Shown here in pieces: positions 35,927 through 43,654 of a stretch of DNA of 64,000 bases; the first letter of the stretch is position 1, and every line of letters starts with the position of its first letter. Both the position numbers and the translations under genes were made by a program. This DNA comes from Oceanospirillum sediminis (GTDB lineage: Bacteria; Pseudomonadota; Gammaproteobacteria; Pseudomonadales; Halomonadaceae). The DNA lies in assembly GCF_014164585.1 (NCBI RefSeq), contig NZ_JACJFM010000006.1, positions 141,407-205,406 of the forward strand, in the 5' to 3' direction. The notes beneath the pieces are model-generated. The model made no database searches, was not told where the DNA came from, and was given only the letters and a program-made list of their open reading frames with translations.

Positions 35927-36228
35927 GGGAAAAGTCTAGGCAGGCAAAAGAGGTAATGATATTACTCTATATTACATAATCTAACATGGTATACACCACT
36001 GACTCTGCAATTACATGGGGTTATGAAAACACTGAGTGGATAACAATATCATTACAACTATTCAGAAATCATCCATAAAAATGAGACTGTTTCTCATTTC
36101 TATGGATGCCAGTATAAAGAGTGCAGGCAAAGCTTATTTTATAAGCAGATCAACATGAGTGCTTATTTCCTACCAGACCTGTGACCGTAGAAAAAAATGT
36201 ATAAATCTCAAATTTTTTTATAAAGTTA
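35927..36228. other. Gene-free, A+T-rich stretch downstream of the YcaO gene
   Basis: 302 bp with no gene seen. It contains the stem-loop at 36070-36108 and a smaller GCTTAT/ATAAGC stem at 36131-36145. No precursor-like small ORF with a credible ribosome site was found on the minus strand. Confidence 0.55.
36070..36108 (-). terminator. Stem-loop downstream of the YcaO gene
   Basis: Arms of 17 bp (36070-36086 and 36092-36108) pair with one mismatch around a 5-nt loop. The position, 120-160 bp past the YcaO stop, suits a transcript end. The T-rich part lies inside the stem, and no clear T-run follows on the minus strand, so it may instead be a stabilising hairpin. Confidence 0.5.
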
Positions 36229-38229
36229 TTAAATTGTAATACTAAAAGGATTCAGTTCATTCTCTAAAAGTCTGGACTTTTTCCAGTTAAGTTTGACGGG
36301 AACATCATAAAGTCGCCCTGGCGCAGTTCTTCTCCAGAAATGCCTCAGGCCTGGCGCGATCATCTTGACTACAGGAAATTTTATGTCCTGAGGAGTCAAA
36401 TCACAGGCTATCAATTCAACGCCACATAATTTCAGAGATTCGACAATGTATTGAACTATATTATCCTCACTATTCTGCAAAACATCGCTATATATTTTTT
36501 CTGCGTTAATTTGCTGGTCTTCGACCCCGAATAAATAGGCATGCTTGTCAATGCTTTCATTATCCAACCATTCATAGAACTTCTGATCACTTGTCTTTGA
36601 GCGTGCAGTGCTGACGATTGGGAGTAACTGGTTAAGCTCTATAATACTTCTCTCTATGGCTGTTTTATAATCAATATGAGCGCCAAAGCCATATAATATT
36701 TCTTTGCCTGTGCTTAAATTATAAGAAACGGAAACAAATACAGGTATTCCGATGTCTGTCGTAATATCTATTGTATAAATGGCTCGCTCTTGTTCAGTAT
36801 AATAATTTACTATCTTATTGATGTAATCATTGTTTAGCAGACTTAAATTTACGCGAGGCCTGATAAGCATATTATACCACCAGATTGCAGCTGCATCTCG
36901 CTCAATAAGCTCTAAAGTACCTTGAATAACTGCTTCAGAGTAACTGTTGCCAGCAGAACAACCATTTGAGTCTGGATAAGCGTATGGATATGCATCTGAT
37001 TCATATTGATATCTTGCATATACAACTTGTCCTGGCGCAAGACATATTTCTCTATGTGTCAAAGAGTATACTTCATGCCAGCAATACTCTGATTTATCAT
37101 TAAAAGCTGCTGGTATAAGCTGATGGAAAGCAATACCTGAAATATCTTGCCCATTTCCTTTTTTATACTGGCTTTCGCTAAATAGTAAACATTGATCGGG
37201 ACGAATACACCTGATGTCTGAATTTTCAAGACTGCCTTTATAGTGGTACATCTGTCCTTGATGAACCATTGAGTACCTCTCTACAGCCTCTGCTAAAGCT
37301 CCTGTTATTGCTTGCTCTTTACTTTTGCCTTTTCCGCCATTAGAAGAACGCAAATAGTTCTTTAACCAGAACCGGTCTCCTCCTGAAAAGGCGAGGTTTC
37401 TTCCAGAGGAGTAATTATGGACCAGGTCGCTATCTAATTTTTTATATGGCAGAACTTTAGGTATTATTCCCGCATAAGGATTAACCAGTGTCATTAGCCT
37501 TTCAATAGTTTTACTTAAAGGTACGGCACGATAACCATATTCAGGATAGATTTTTTCAGATTCTATTTTTTTAAATATATCTGCTTTGGTAAAATCAGGC
37601 TGGCATTTTTCACATCCAAAAAAAGAGGCTGGTTGATACAATTCCTGCTCTGACTTTTCAAGATTGAAGATGTATAATAGACCTTTTTTTGAAGTTTTAA
37701 TGCTTTCTTTCAGGTTTGTTATTTCTGACTGGCTTATTGATCCCTGAGCTTTGCTTATACATCTTGACTTGTTACTGTGGACAATATTAAGTATAGGCCG
37801 ATGTGCAAGTACTCGTCTGCGGAAACAGTCGATGCAGATAGTATCAGATTCAGAGAAATATAATAAAATATTTTCACTATAGCATGCGACAGATTTTACA
37901 TGGCCGGATAATAATGTATCAAAGTAAGAAAAAGATATATCAGTTTCATTATCCAGGTTATAGCTTTTCAGGTCATCATCTGAAGCTATTTGTATTAGCT
38001 TTGCTGATAATAGTTTTGTTAAGCAGCTCATAATATTTTGAGCAGAAAACTGACTGGATGCTTCCTGTACCAGCATAGGGTAGCTATATTTATTCTGCGA
38101 GATCATTTTTATCAAAGATACAGCACAATCATTTTCAATCAGTACATCTTCTTCGAATGAAGATACAGCTACCCCGTAGCCTGTTACAAGGTAGTAGCTC
38201 TTCTTTTTATTCAGAGAAATAAATTCCAT
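36229..38229 (-). CDS. Fused TOMM-type cyclodehydratase (RRE - zinc - YcaO)
   Basis: 666 aa. Residues ~10-85 look like a winged-helix RiPP recognition element. Two CxxC pairs (CIDC at 132-135, CEKC at 206-209) would form the structural zinc site of ThiF-like partner proteins. Residues ~245-640 are a YcaO domain: NGGKGKSKEQAITGALAEAV (ATP/Mg site), SNGCSAGNSYSEAVIQGTLE, LELIERDAA and a closing FPVVKMIAPGLRHFWRR. YcaO enzymes use ATP to activate peptide amides, turning Cys/Ser/Thr into azolines. The usual Pro-rich C-terminal tail (PxPxP) is absent: the protein ends NPFSITI. It is visibly more A+T-rich than its neighbours. The ATG directly follows a T-run and has no normal Shine-Dalgarno. Confidence 0.9.
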   Translation of the reverse strand: MEFISLNKKKSYYLVTGYGVAVSSFEEDVLIENDCAVSLIKMISQNKYSYPMLVQEASSQFSAQNIMSCLTKLLSAKLIQIASDDDLKSYNLDNETDISFSYFDTLLSGHVKSVACYSENILLYFSESDTICIDCFRRRVLAHRPILNIVHSNKSRCISKAQGSISQSEITNLKESIKTSKKGLLYIFNLEKSEQELYQPASFFGCEKCQPDFTKADIFKKIESEKIYPEYGYRAVPLSKTIERLMTLVNPYAGIIPKVLPYKKLDSDLVHNYSSGRNLAFSGGDRFWLKNYLRSSNGGKGKSKEQAITGALAEAVERYSMVHQGQMYHYKGSLENSDIRCIRPDQCLLFSESQYKKGNGQDISGIAFHQLIPAAFNDKSEYCWHEVYSLTHREICLAPGQVVYARYQYESDAYPYAYPDSNGCSAGNSYSEAVIQGTLELIERDAAAIWWYNMLIRPRVNLSLLNNDYINKIVNYYTEQERAIYTIDITTDIGIPVFVSVSYNLSTGKEILYGFGAHIDYKTAIERSIIELNQLLPIVSTARSKTSDQKFYEWLDNESIDKHAYLFGVEDQQINAEKIYSDVLQNSEDNIVQYIVESLKLCGVELIACDLTPQDIKFPVVKMIAPGLRHFWRRTAPGRLYDVPVKLNWKKSRLLENELNPFSITI

Positions 38230-38313
38230 AAAAAAAGGGGAAAACCCCTCCCCCTTATCAGATACGACATCTGCACTATACCCTGCAGATGTCGCATATT
38301 GTAAATAGATAAA
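38230..38313 (-). promoter_or_regulatory. Tandem hairpins between the orphan gene and the YcaO gene (attenuator/terminator)
   Basis: First stem: CGACATCTGCA (minus strand, 38294-38284) pairs perfectly with TGCAGATGTCG (38275-38265), with an 8-nt loop. Second stem: GGGG-TTTT-CCCC at 38248-38237 followed by seven T (38236-38230). The YcaO ATG begins at the next base. The G-rich arm (GGGGGAGGGG) is the only purine-rich stretch before the ATG. The same element may therefore both stop most transcripts and hide the YcaO ribosome site. This is the pattern expected where an upstream product is needed in excess over its modifying enzyme. Confidence 0.7.
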
Positions 38314-39066
38314 TTATGACGTAAAGATAACCATTTGATTATCTTCATCATCACCAAGGTGGACTCGAGTCAGAATATCAAATGAAGCGCATGTATATGG
38401 CATCTCCAGATGCACGCTTTCTTCGTCGACTTTACCAGGAATATGGAAATCACCGCTGGCCTGTCCCTGGAAGTTTTTATCTTTAACCTGAACTCGCCCG
38501 GAGCTACGGGCGCCATCCAGTTCTTCTTCCCAGGTTATCTGGTTAGCACTGTTTTCGATCTTAACCGTTGCTTTGCGACCATCAATATCTGTACTGAATG
38601 TTAAAATTGGCCAGACAATATTCGGGTTCAGGGCCAGTTTTGCCGTTTTTGGAATTCTCATTCCGCAACCTACCCAGCGAACCAGAGCAACAACTTCATG
38701 GTTGCTGTCAGAGGATAAAGTATGAACTTCGTCAATCTCATGATCCAGAGAATCATCAGTCAGTACAATGCTACGAACACGACCTGATTCGACTTCTGTT
38801 ACTTCATAGATAACCACCCCTGAAGTCAGAAAGTTACGAGTGTAATCTGTTGGAGTAACAGACCAGCTGCCAGACTCTGCATCATAAGATTCATTTGCAA
38901 AAAATGATCTAACTTTCGGTGATTCATTAAGATTCACCATCAGCTGAAACCATGTTCTGGTAATATTTTCAATGTTAACAATATTACTGTAGCTATAAGC
39001 TTCTACTACTTTAACATTATCGGTATTTTCAATTTTCAGCAAATCAGAAAATTTACTTTGTCCCAT
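38314..39066 (-). CDS. Orphan protein between kinase and YcaO genes, possible substrate or partner
   Basis: 250 aa from the ATG at 39066, where GGAG lies 8 nt upstream; a GTG at 39072 overlapping the kinase stop is the alternative. No signal peptide or membrane helix. Residues ~1-60 are helical (FSDLLKIENTDNVK, NITRTWFQLMVNLNESPKV). The rest is beta-rich with GSWSVTPTDYTRNFL and VVALVRWVGCGMRIPK, ending in EEELDGARSSGRVQVKD and GQASGDFHIPGKVDEES. It has two or three Cys and many Ser/Thr. I recognise no family. Its place between a TOMM-type kinase and a TOMM-type cyclodehydratase, and the terminator after it, make it a candidate substrate, carrier or immunity factor. Confidence 0.8.
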   Translation of the reverse strand: MGQSKFSDLLKIENTDNVKVVEAYSYSNIVNIENITRTWFQLMVNLNESPKVRSFFANESYDAESGSWSVTPTDYTRNFLTSGVVIYEVTEVESGRVRSIVLTDDSLDHEIDEVHTLSSDSNHEVVALVRWVGCGMRIPKTAKLALNPNIVWPILTFSTDIDGRKATVKIENSANQITWEEELDGARSSGRVQVKDKNFQGQASGDFHIPGKVDEESVHLEMPYTCASFDILTRVHLGDDEDNQMVIFTS

Positions 39067-39068
39067 AT

Positions 39069-42000
39069 TCACGACTCCATGATTTGTTTGCTTTTTTCCA
39101 ACCAGATATTACCATCAGATAATTTTATTACATCTGAAAGCTCGCGTAGACGAGTTCTAAGCCCGATTACGTAGTTGCAGTCTAAACCGGATATTTCATC
39201 CAGAATATTACAGATCGTTACAACCTCCAGATATTGACTACCTGTCCTTTCTGCATATTCAAGAGAAAGGTTAAAATACTCCAGAGCGTCCGATAAATTA
39301 CCAGAATCAGCATACTCCGCACGCCCTAACTCTCTCAGAGTAATTGCGACAACACAGATATCCCCTGAATCAACAGATCTTGTATAAGAGTCATGCATAA
39401 TCTTTCTGGACTCAGAGTATCTTCCAAGTCGTAGCAAACTATCCGCAACCGGAGGTTCATACCAGGCAAGAATACCTGTCTGGCCTGAGCTTATATCCTC
39501 TTCAATAACTCTTAATCCGTTATCAACTTCAGCAGAGTACCAGCCTTCGTTTGAGTCAAAGTAGCGCTGAATCCACTCGCCTTCGAAAACCTCGGGGTTT
39601 GTCTGTCTGGCATAAGCGCACCATTCTTTCATGCCTTTCCGATCATTCAAGAGAAAGTAATAGCATGTACCCCATGTGTAGCCTGTAATAATACTGGCTT
39701 TATTATCTGTTTTTAGAGCGTACTCTAAGCAAAGATCTCTATATTTTTTTCCTGAGATCAGATCGCCAGTCATTACATCTATTGACATCTGGTTCCCTGC
39801 AGCCATTAAATAGGGATCAAAACCAAAATCAACATTTAAGTCAGTATCTTTTTCTGGGTCATATAGCTCCATTACCTCTTTCAGAAGAACAGATGCTTTA
39901 TCAAAATCGCCATCAAAGAAATATGCTTGTCCAAGCATAGTTGCCAGCATAATTCTATTTACACGATTATTCTGACTTATATCAGAATTAAAAATCGCTT
40001 CCCCTCGTTGCCGGGCTTCTCTTCTATTTCCCTGGTAATGACAAAATGCAAACAAAACCCATTCAGATTTATATCGCAGTTCAACTAATTCATCCTGTGA
40101 AATTTCAGATGATCCTTCATCAGCAATACGTTCCAGTATAGAAAGATTTTCATTGGCCAGCTCTTTTAGCTTTTCATATCCCCACCCATATTTTTTGGTA
40201 TATGAAGGAATTATTGTGCTATTAAGAATAAGGATAAGCCTGTCAGCAGAGCGTCCCTGGTAATTATGAGTCGAGATCCAATCTTGTATTTGCGCATATG
40301 ACTCTACAGCTTCCATATTTAAAGAAAGTTTTGCTAGCCCTTTAATATGCTTTGTTCCCCAGGTAACGGCTTTTGCAGCTTTTTCTTTACCTGATAAATA
40401 ATAGTGGTTTGCGACTAACCAGGGCTGAGTCTCGGATACATCTGGAAATTCATTCTCATAAGCCAGTGCGATTCGATGATGATAGTTGGTTTTGCCAGTC
40501 CCTGTAATTGAATCATATGCAGCATCTCTGACTAATGCATGCTTGAAAATATAGCTATCACCATCCACTCGTCTTTGTTGAAGAACAAGGTCCATAGAGA
40601 CAAGCTCGTTCAGGTCATTCTGAATCTGACTTTCTGTTCGATCAGAAGATGCTACAAGCAACAAATAGTCAAACTCTCTGCCAATTGCAGCTGCTAATTG
40701 TGCGGTTTCCTTTGAATATATTAAGGAATCCAGCTTCTGATGCAGAGAGTCTCTTAACGTTTCCGGTACCTCATCGAGTTTATCCGGGCTGATAAAGTTA
40801 TAAACACCATTCAGTTTATCTACCAGCCCCTTCTGATTAAGCATATCAACAAGTTCTTCAATAAACAGAGGAATACCATCTGTTCTCTGCTCGAGGATAT
40901 CCTGAACCTGTTCACTGACAGGTTCATCATTAAATAAATTACAAATGAATGCTCTTGTTGACTCTTTCTGTAATTTATCAACTTTGACAGAGTCAAAACC
41001 AATAAGAGCCATATTTTCTGGTAAAGGTTTTCGGGAGGTGCAGACAAGGGAGTCATCACAATCTTTAAGTTTTATACCTAATGATGTTAAAAACTCCAGG
41101 CTCGTTGGGTCTGCCCAGTGTATGTCCTCAAAAATCAATAAATGGTGATCTTTCAGGCTATTACTTTTGTCCAGAAGCATGGCGGCCAGAAGAGTAAATA
41201 ATAGTTCTCTCTGTGCATCCGGGGCTAAAGCTGAAGGCTCCATTTCATCAACCAGGGGCAGATTCAGCCAGGTAAATAAGATCGGTAATGCTGAAGCCGA
41301 ATTTATTTCTGAAATATTACTAACAGCTTTAATCAGAACTTCTGCAGCCTGATCTGGTGGTAATGTATCTAATGTGTATTTGTAGCGGAGTAAGTTAAGC
41401 ACTGGATACAGTGCATTATTCTTATGCTCAGGTAAACATTGAGTAACAAGATGCTGATAGCTTTTCGCTCTTTCACGCAATTCAAATACCAGCCTGGATT
41501 TACCTATTCCAGCTTCACCATATACATGGCTCAAATTGGCTTCAGAGCTATGTCTGCGGCATAAAATACCTGTTAATTGCCTTAACTCTGACTCTCTGCC
41601 GATAAACGCCAGATTTCTTCGGGTACTGCGCAAAAAGCCAAAAGCTTCAACCTGGCGTTCTCCAATCAGAGACCATGTAGGTATATTCTGTGCGTTTACA
41701 CCGATAGTTTGAGTCTCTCTGGGTTCAAACTCAATATAAGCATCCAGCGTTTTTCGCGTGCTATCCGAACATAGCACCTGATCAGCCATAGCTAGCCGCG
41801 ATAACTCTAATGCTGTATTTGGAGTATCACCCTCAGGTGTTGTGTCGGCATAAGTTGTAACCAGTCCCGTATGTATACCAACTCTGATCTCAGAGTGAAC
41901 TTTCTGGCTATGTCTGAGCAAAGAGTTTCTTTTACTCATATCGCTCATCATATCCAGAGCTGCACGAGCGCATAAACGGGTGTCATTATCGCTAACCGTT

Positions 42001-43190
42001 GGGTAGCCAAAATAAAACAGCATGGTATCGCCTAAGGTTCCGACATGATAGGCCCCATAGCGAATAGCTGTATCAACACACAGGTTTTTCTGATCATGGT
42101 GCAGAGTATCGATAATATCTGCATCCTGATCATCCTGAGACACCTTACGGACCTTCAAACAGACAGCCATTGCTGTAAGCTGCTTGCGCTCTGTCAGCCC
42201 CGTGGAGGTATGGATATTTTCATTAATCTGAGTAAAGTCACTATCAAAATCATCTATAGAATCACTTTGCTCTGAGCCAAAATCATTAGCCAGATCTCCA
42301 ACAAGATTGGAGAAGTTCATTTGTTTTAGTTCAGCAAATAACTCAGATGCTGTAACGGTCCTTTCATGAGTTTTTTTATGGAGCGCGCGGCGTAGAATTG
42401 AAGAAACAGGATGTGCTGCAATTGCAGCGGGAATAGGGACATTAGACTGACTGAGTTGTTTATGGAATACAGAAGCCAGGTTACCGCCCGAGACCGCAGG
42501 CTTACCAGTCAGGCATTCAATGAAAACCAGGCCCCACACATAAATATCTGTTTTTACAGTGGGTGGTTCGCCTCTTAGCTGTTCCGGTGCACTGTATGAT
42601 GGAGTTCCAAGCGTTTCCTGAGATAACGTAATACTTTTGTAATCGAGTTGTCGTGCTTCATCCACCAGAGTGCCAATACCGAAGTCGAGCACTTTAACAT
42701 GAGTCTTAACGCCAGTGCGGGATAGCATAATATTTGCAGGTTTGACATCTCTGTGAATCACACCCATTTCATGGGCATGAGCCAGTGCGTCCAGTACCTG
42801 AGACATGATATCTGCTGTTTCAACAGCGCTCAGATATCCCAGGTCAGAGATTGTTTCCTTAAGGGTTTTTCCATCAATATATTCAAAGACAGCATATAGC
42901 AAATTATTATTACAGCAGCCTTTATCCAGCAAGCGGACAATGTTAGGGTGTTGCAAACGACTACACAACTGTGTTTCTCTTTCAAAACGCTCTATATATC
43001 GCTTTTTTTTATCTTCTGCAAAATCAGTTTTCAGGGACAAAAATTTAATCGCAACAATCTGGCCTGTATTAACATGCTTTGCACGGTATACTGAACCAAA
43101 CCCGCCTTCACCTATTTTTTGTTCTAATTTATATGTTGGCGAGTCAAAATGCGTAATAATTGCATCATGACTTACAGAAACAGTCGCCAT
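39069..43190 (-). CDS. Ser/Thr kinase - cyclase-homology - STAND ATPase fusion (TOMM kinase/cyclase type)
   Basis: 1373 aa. Kinase domain at ~20-290: IGEGGFGSVYRAKH, catalytic Lys49 in VAIKF, HRDVKPANIML, LDFGIGTL and SAPEQLRGEPP. A class III cyclase homology domain spans ~335-500: the YHVGTLGDTMLFYFGYP region keeps one Asp, but the first metal-binding Asp (FxDI motif) is missing. An ATPase domain starts near 545 (FIGRESELRQL) with Walker A GEAGIGKS and Walker B LIFEDIHWADPTS. The last ~500 residues are helical, TPR-like. Length and order match the 'TOMM system kinase/cyclase fusion' family I recall (TIGR03903, ~1350 aa), known from Burkholderia and Sorangium TOMM clusters. AAGGA precedes the ATG. 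Confidence 0.92.
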   Translation of the reverse strand: MATVSVSHDAIITHFDSPTYKLEQKIGEGGFGSVYRAKHVNTGQIVAIKFLSLKTDFAEDKKKRYIERFERETQLCSRLQHPNIVRLLDKGCCNNNLLYAVFEYIDGKTLKETISDLGYLSAVETADIMSQVLDALAHAHEMGVIHRDVKPANIMLSRTGVKTHVKVLDFGIGTLVDEARQLDYKSITLSQETLGTPSYSAPEQLRGEPPTVKTDIYVWGLVFIECLTGKPAVSGGNLASVFHKQLSQSNVPIPAAIAAHPVSSILRRALHKKTHERTVTASELFAELKQMNFSNLVGDLANDFGSEQSDSIDDFDSDFTQINENIHTSTGLTERKQLTAMAVCLKVRKVSQDDQDADIIDTLHHDQKNLCVDTAIRYGAYHVGTLGDTMLFYFGYPTVSDNDTRLCARAALDMMSDMSKRNSLLRHSQKVHSEIRVGIHTGLVTTYADTTPEGDTPNTALELSRLAMADQVLCSDSTRKTLDAYIEFEPRETQTIGVNAQNIPTWSLIGERQVEAFGFLRSTRRNLAFIGRESELRQLTGILCRRHSSEANLSHVYGEAGIGKSRLVFELRERAKSYQHLVTQCLPEHKNNALYPVLNLLRYKYTLDTLPPDQAAEVLIKAVSNISEINSASALPILFTWLNLPLVDEMEPSALAPDAQRELLFTLLAAMLLDKSNSLKDHHLLIFEDIHWADPTSLEFLTSLGIKLKDCDDSLVCTSRKPLPENMALIGFDSVKVDKLQKESTRAFICNLFNDEPVSEQVQDILEQRTDGIPLFIEELVDMLNQKGLVDKLNGVYNFISPDKLDEVPETLRDSLHQKLDSLIYSKETAQLAAAIGREFDYLLLVASSDRTESQIQNDLNELVSMDLVLQQRRVDGDSYIFKHALVRDAAYDSITGTGKTNYHHRIALAYENEFPDVSETQPWLVANHYYLSGKEKAAKAVTWGTKHIKGLAKLSLNMEAVESYAQIQDWISTHNYQGRSADRLILILNSTIIPSYTKKYGWGYEKLKELANENLSILERIADEGSSEISQDELVELRYKSEWVLFAFCHYQGNRREARQRGEAIFNSDISQNNRVNRIMLATMLGQAYFFDGDFDKASVLLKEVMELYDPEKDTDLNVDFGFDPYLMAAGNQMSIDVMTGDLISGKKYRDLCLEYALKTDNKASIITGYTWGTCYYFLLNDRKGMKEWCAYARQTNPEVFEGEWIQRYFDSNEGWYSAEVDNGLRVIEEDISSGQTGILAWYEPPVADSLLRLGRYSESRKIMHDSYTRSVDSGDICVVAITLRELGRAEYADSGNLSDALEYFNLSLEYAERTGSQYLEVVTICNILDEISGLDCNYVIGLRTRLRELSDVIKLSDGNIWLEKSKQIMES

Positions 43191-43212
43191 AGTGTTGTTC
43201 CTTTATTATTTA

Positions 43213-43250
43213 CTGATCAGCAGTTCATCTGTTGGTGATCAGAGATTATA
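43213..43250 (-). promoter_or_regulatory. Putative promoter and TGATCAG repeats of the kinase operon
   Basis: TATAAT (43250-43245) would start transcription near 43238. CTGATCAG at 43213-43220 and TGATCAG at 43236-43242 straddle that start, 22 bp apart (two helical turns), as a repressor site might. No TTGACA-like -35 is seen at 16-18 bp. Confidence 0.4.
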
Positions 43251-43495
43251 GAGCACTACCAGAATTATTTTTTGCTCTGTACTAAGCTTTAGCAAATTGC
43301 GTCAAAACTATCTGATTAAGGCAACCATCTGAATATGAGCGAATTATTGCATAGTGAAATCAGATTTAGCCGGATCACGACTAATCCCTGTTACAATGAC
43401 ACAACTGAAAGCTAAAATTGTATCTACTGCGTCTCTCTGAGTCCGTAAAGAGTGTGTAAGATTACAATCGGGCAAGCTTAATCAGAGCTCATCGT

Positions 43496-43510
43496 GGTAT
43501 CGACGATACC
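43496..43510. promoter_or_regulatory. 15-bp palindrome, possible operator
   Basis: GGTATCG-A-CGATACC is a perfect palindrome with a one-base centre, so it is more like a protein-binding site than an RNA hairpin. It lies about 305 bp upstream of the fusion kinase start. Confidence 0.4.
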
Positions 43511-43654
43511 TCAGCCAAAGACAAGAGACAATGATAATTTTATTTTCATATAACTAACATCAGCTATGAGATAAAAACTAACACCAGTGCCTGACAAATG
43601 CACGGAAACAGGGGGGTGTGTTTGCAATCCAGAAACTCGCTTTAAGGAAGTAAC

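Larger units (their letters stand above)
43191..43654. other. Gene-free stretch upstream of the kinase operon
   Basis: 464 bp between the second hybrid kinase (stop 43655) and the fusion kinase (start 43190), both minus strand. On the minus strand there is a TATAAT at 43250-43245 without a good -35, so an activator may be needed. The two TGATCAG copies and a GGTATCG palindrome are listed separately. No convincing peptide gene was found. Confidence 0.5.

Noticed and set aside
38380..38480. GQASGDFHIPGKVDE segment of the orphan protein resembling AidA/PixA inclusion-body proteins
   Set aside because: Only this short stretch is similar; the rest of the protein lacks the AidA/PixA pattern.
39066..39072. 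GTG start of the orphan gene overlapping the kinase stop
   Set aside because: GGAG is too close to the GTG (2 nt) but 8 nt from the ATG at 39066.
43335..43415. 26-codon plus-strand ORF rich in Thr/Cys near the kinase promoter, considered as a TOMM precursor
   Set aside because: It has no ribosome site, runs opposite to the operon, lacks a leader-like helix and is too short.
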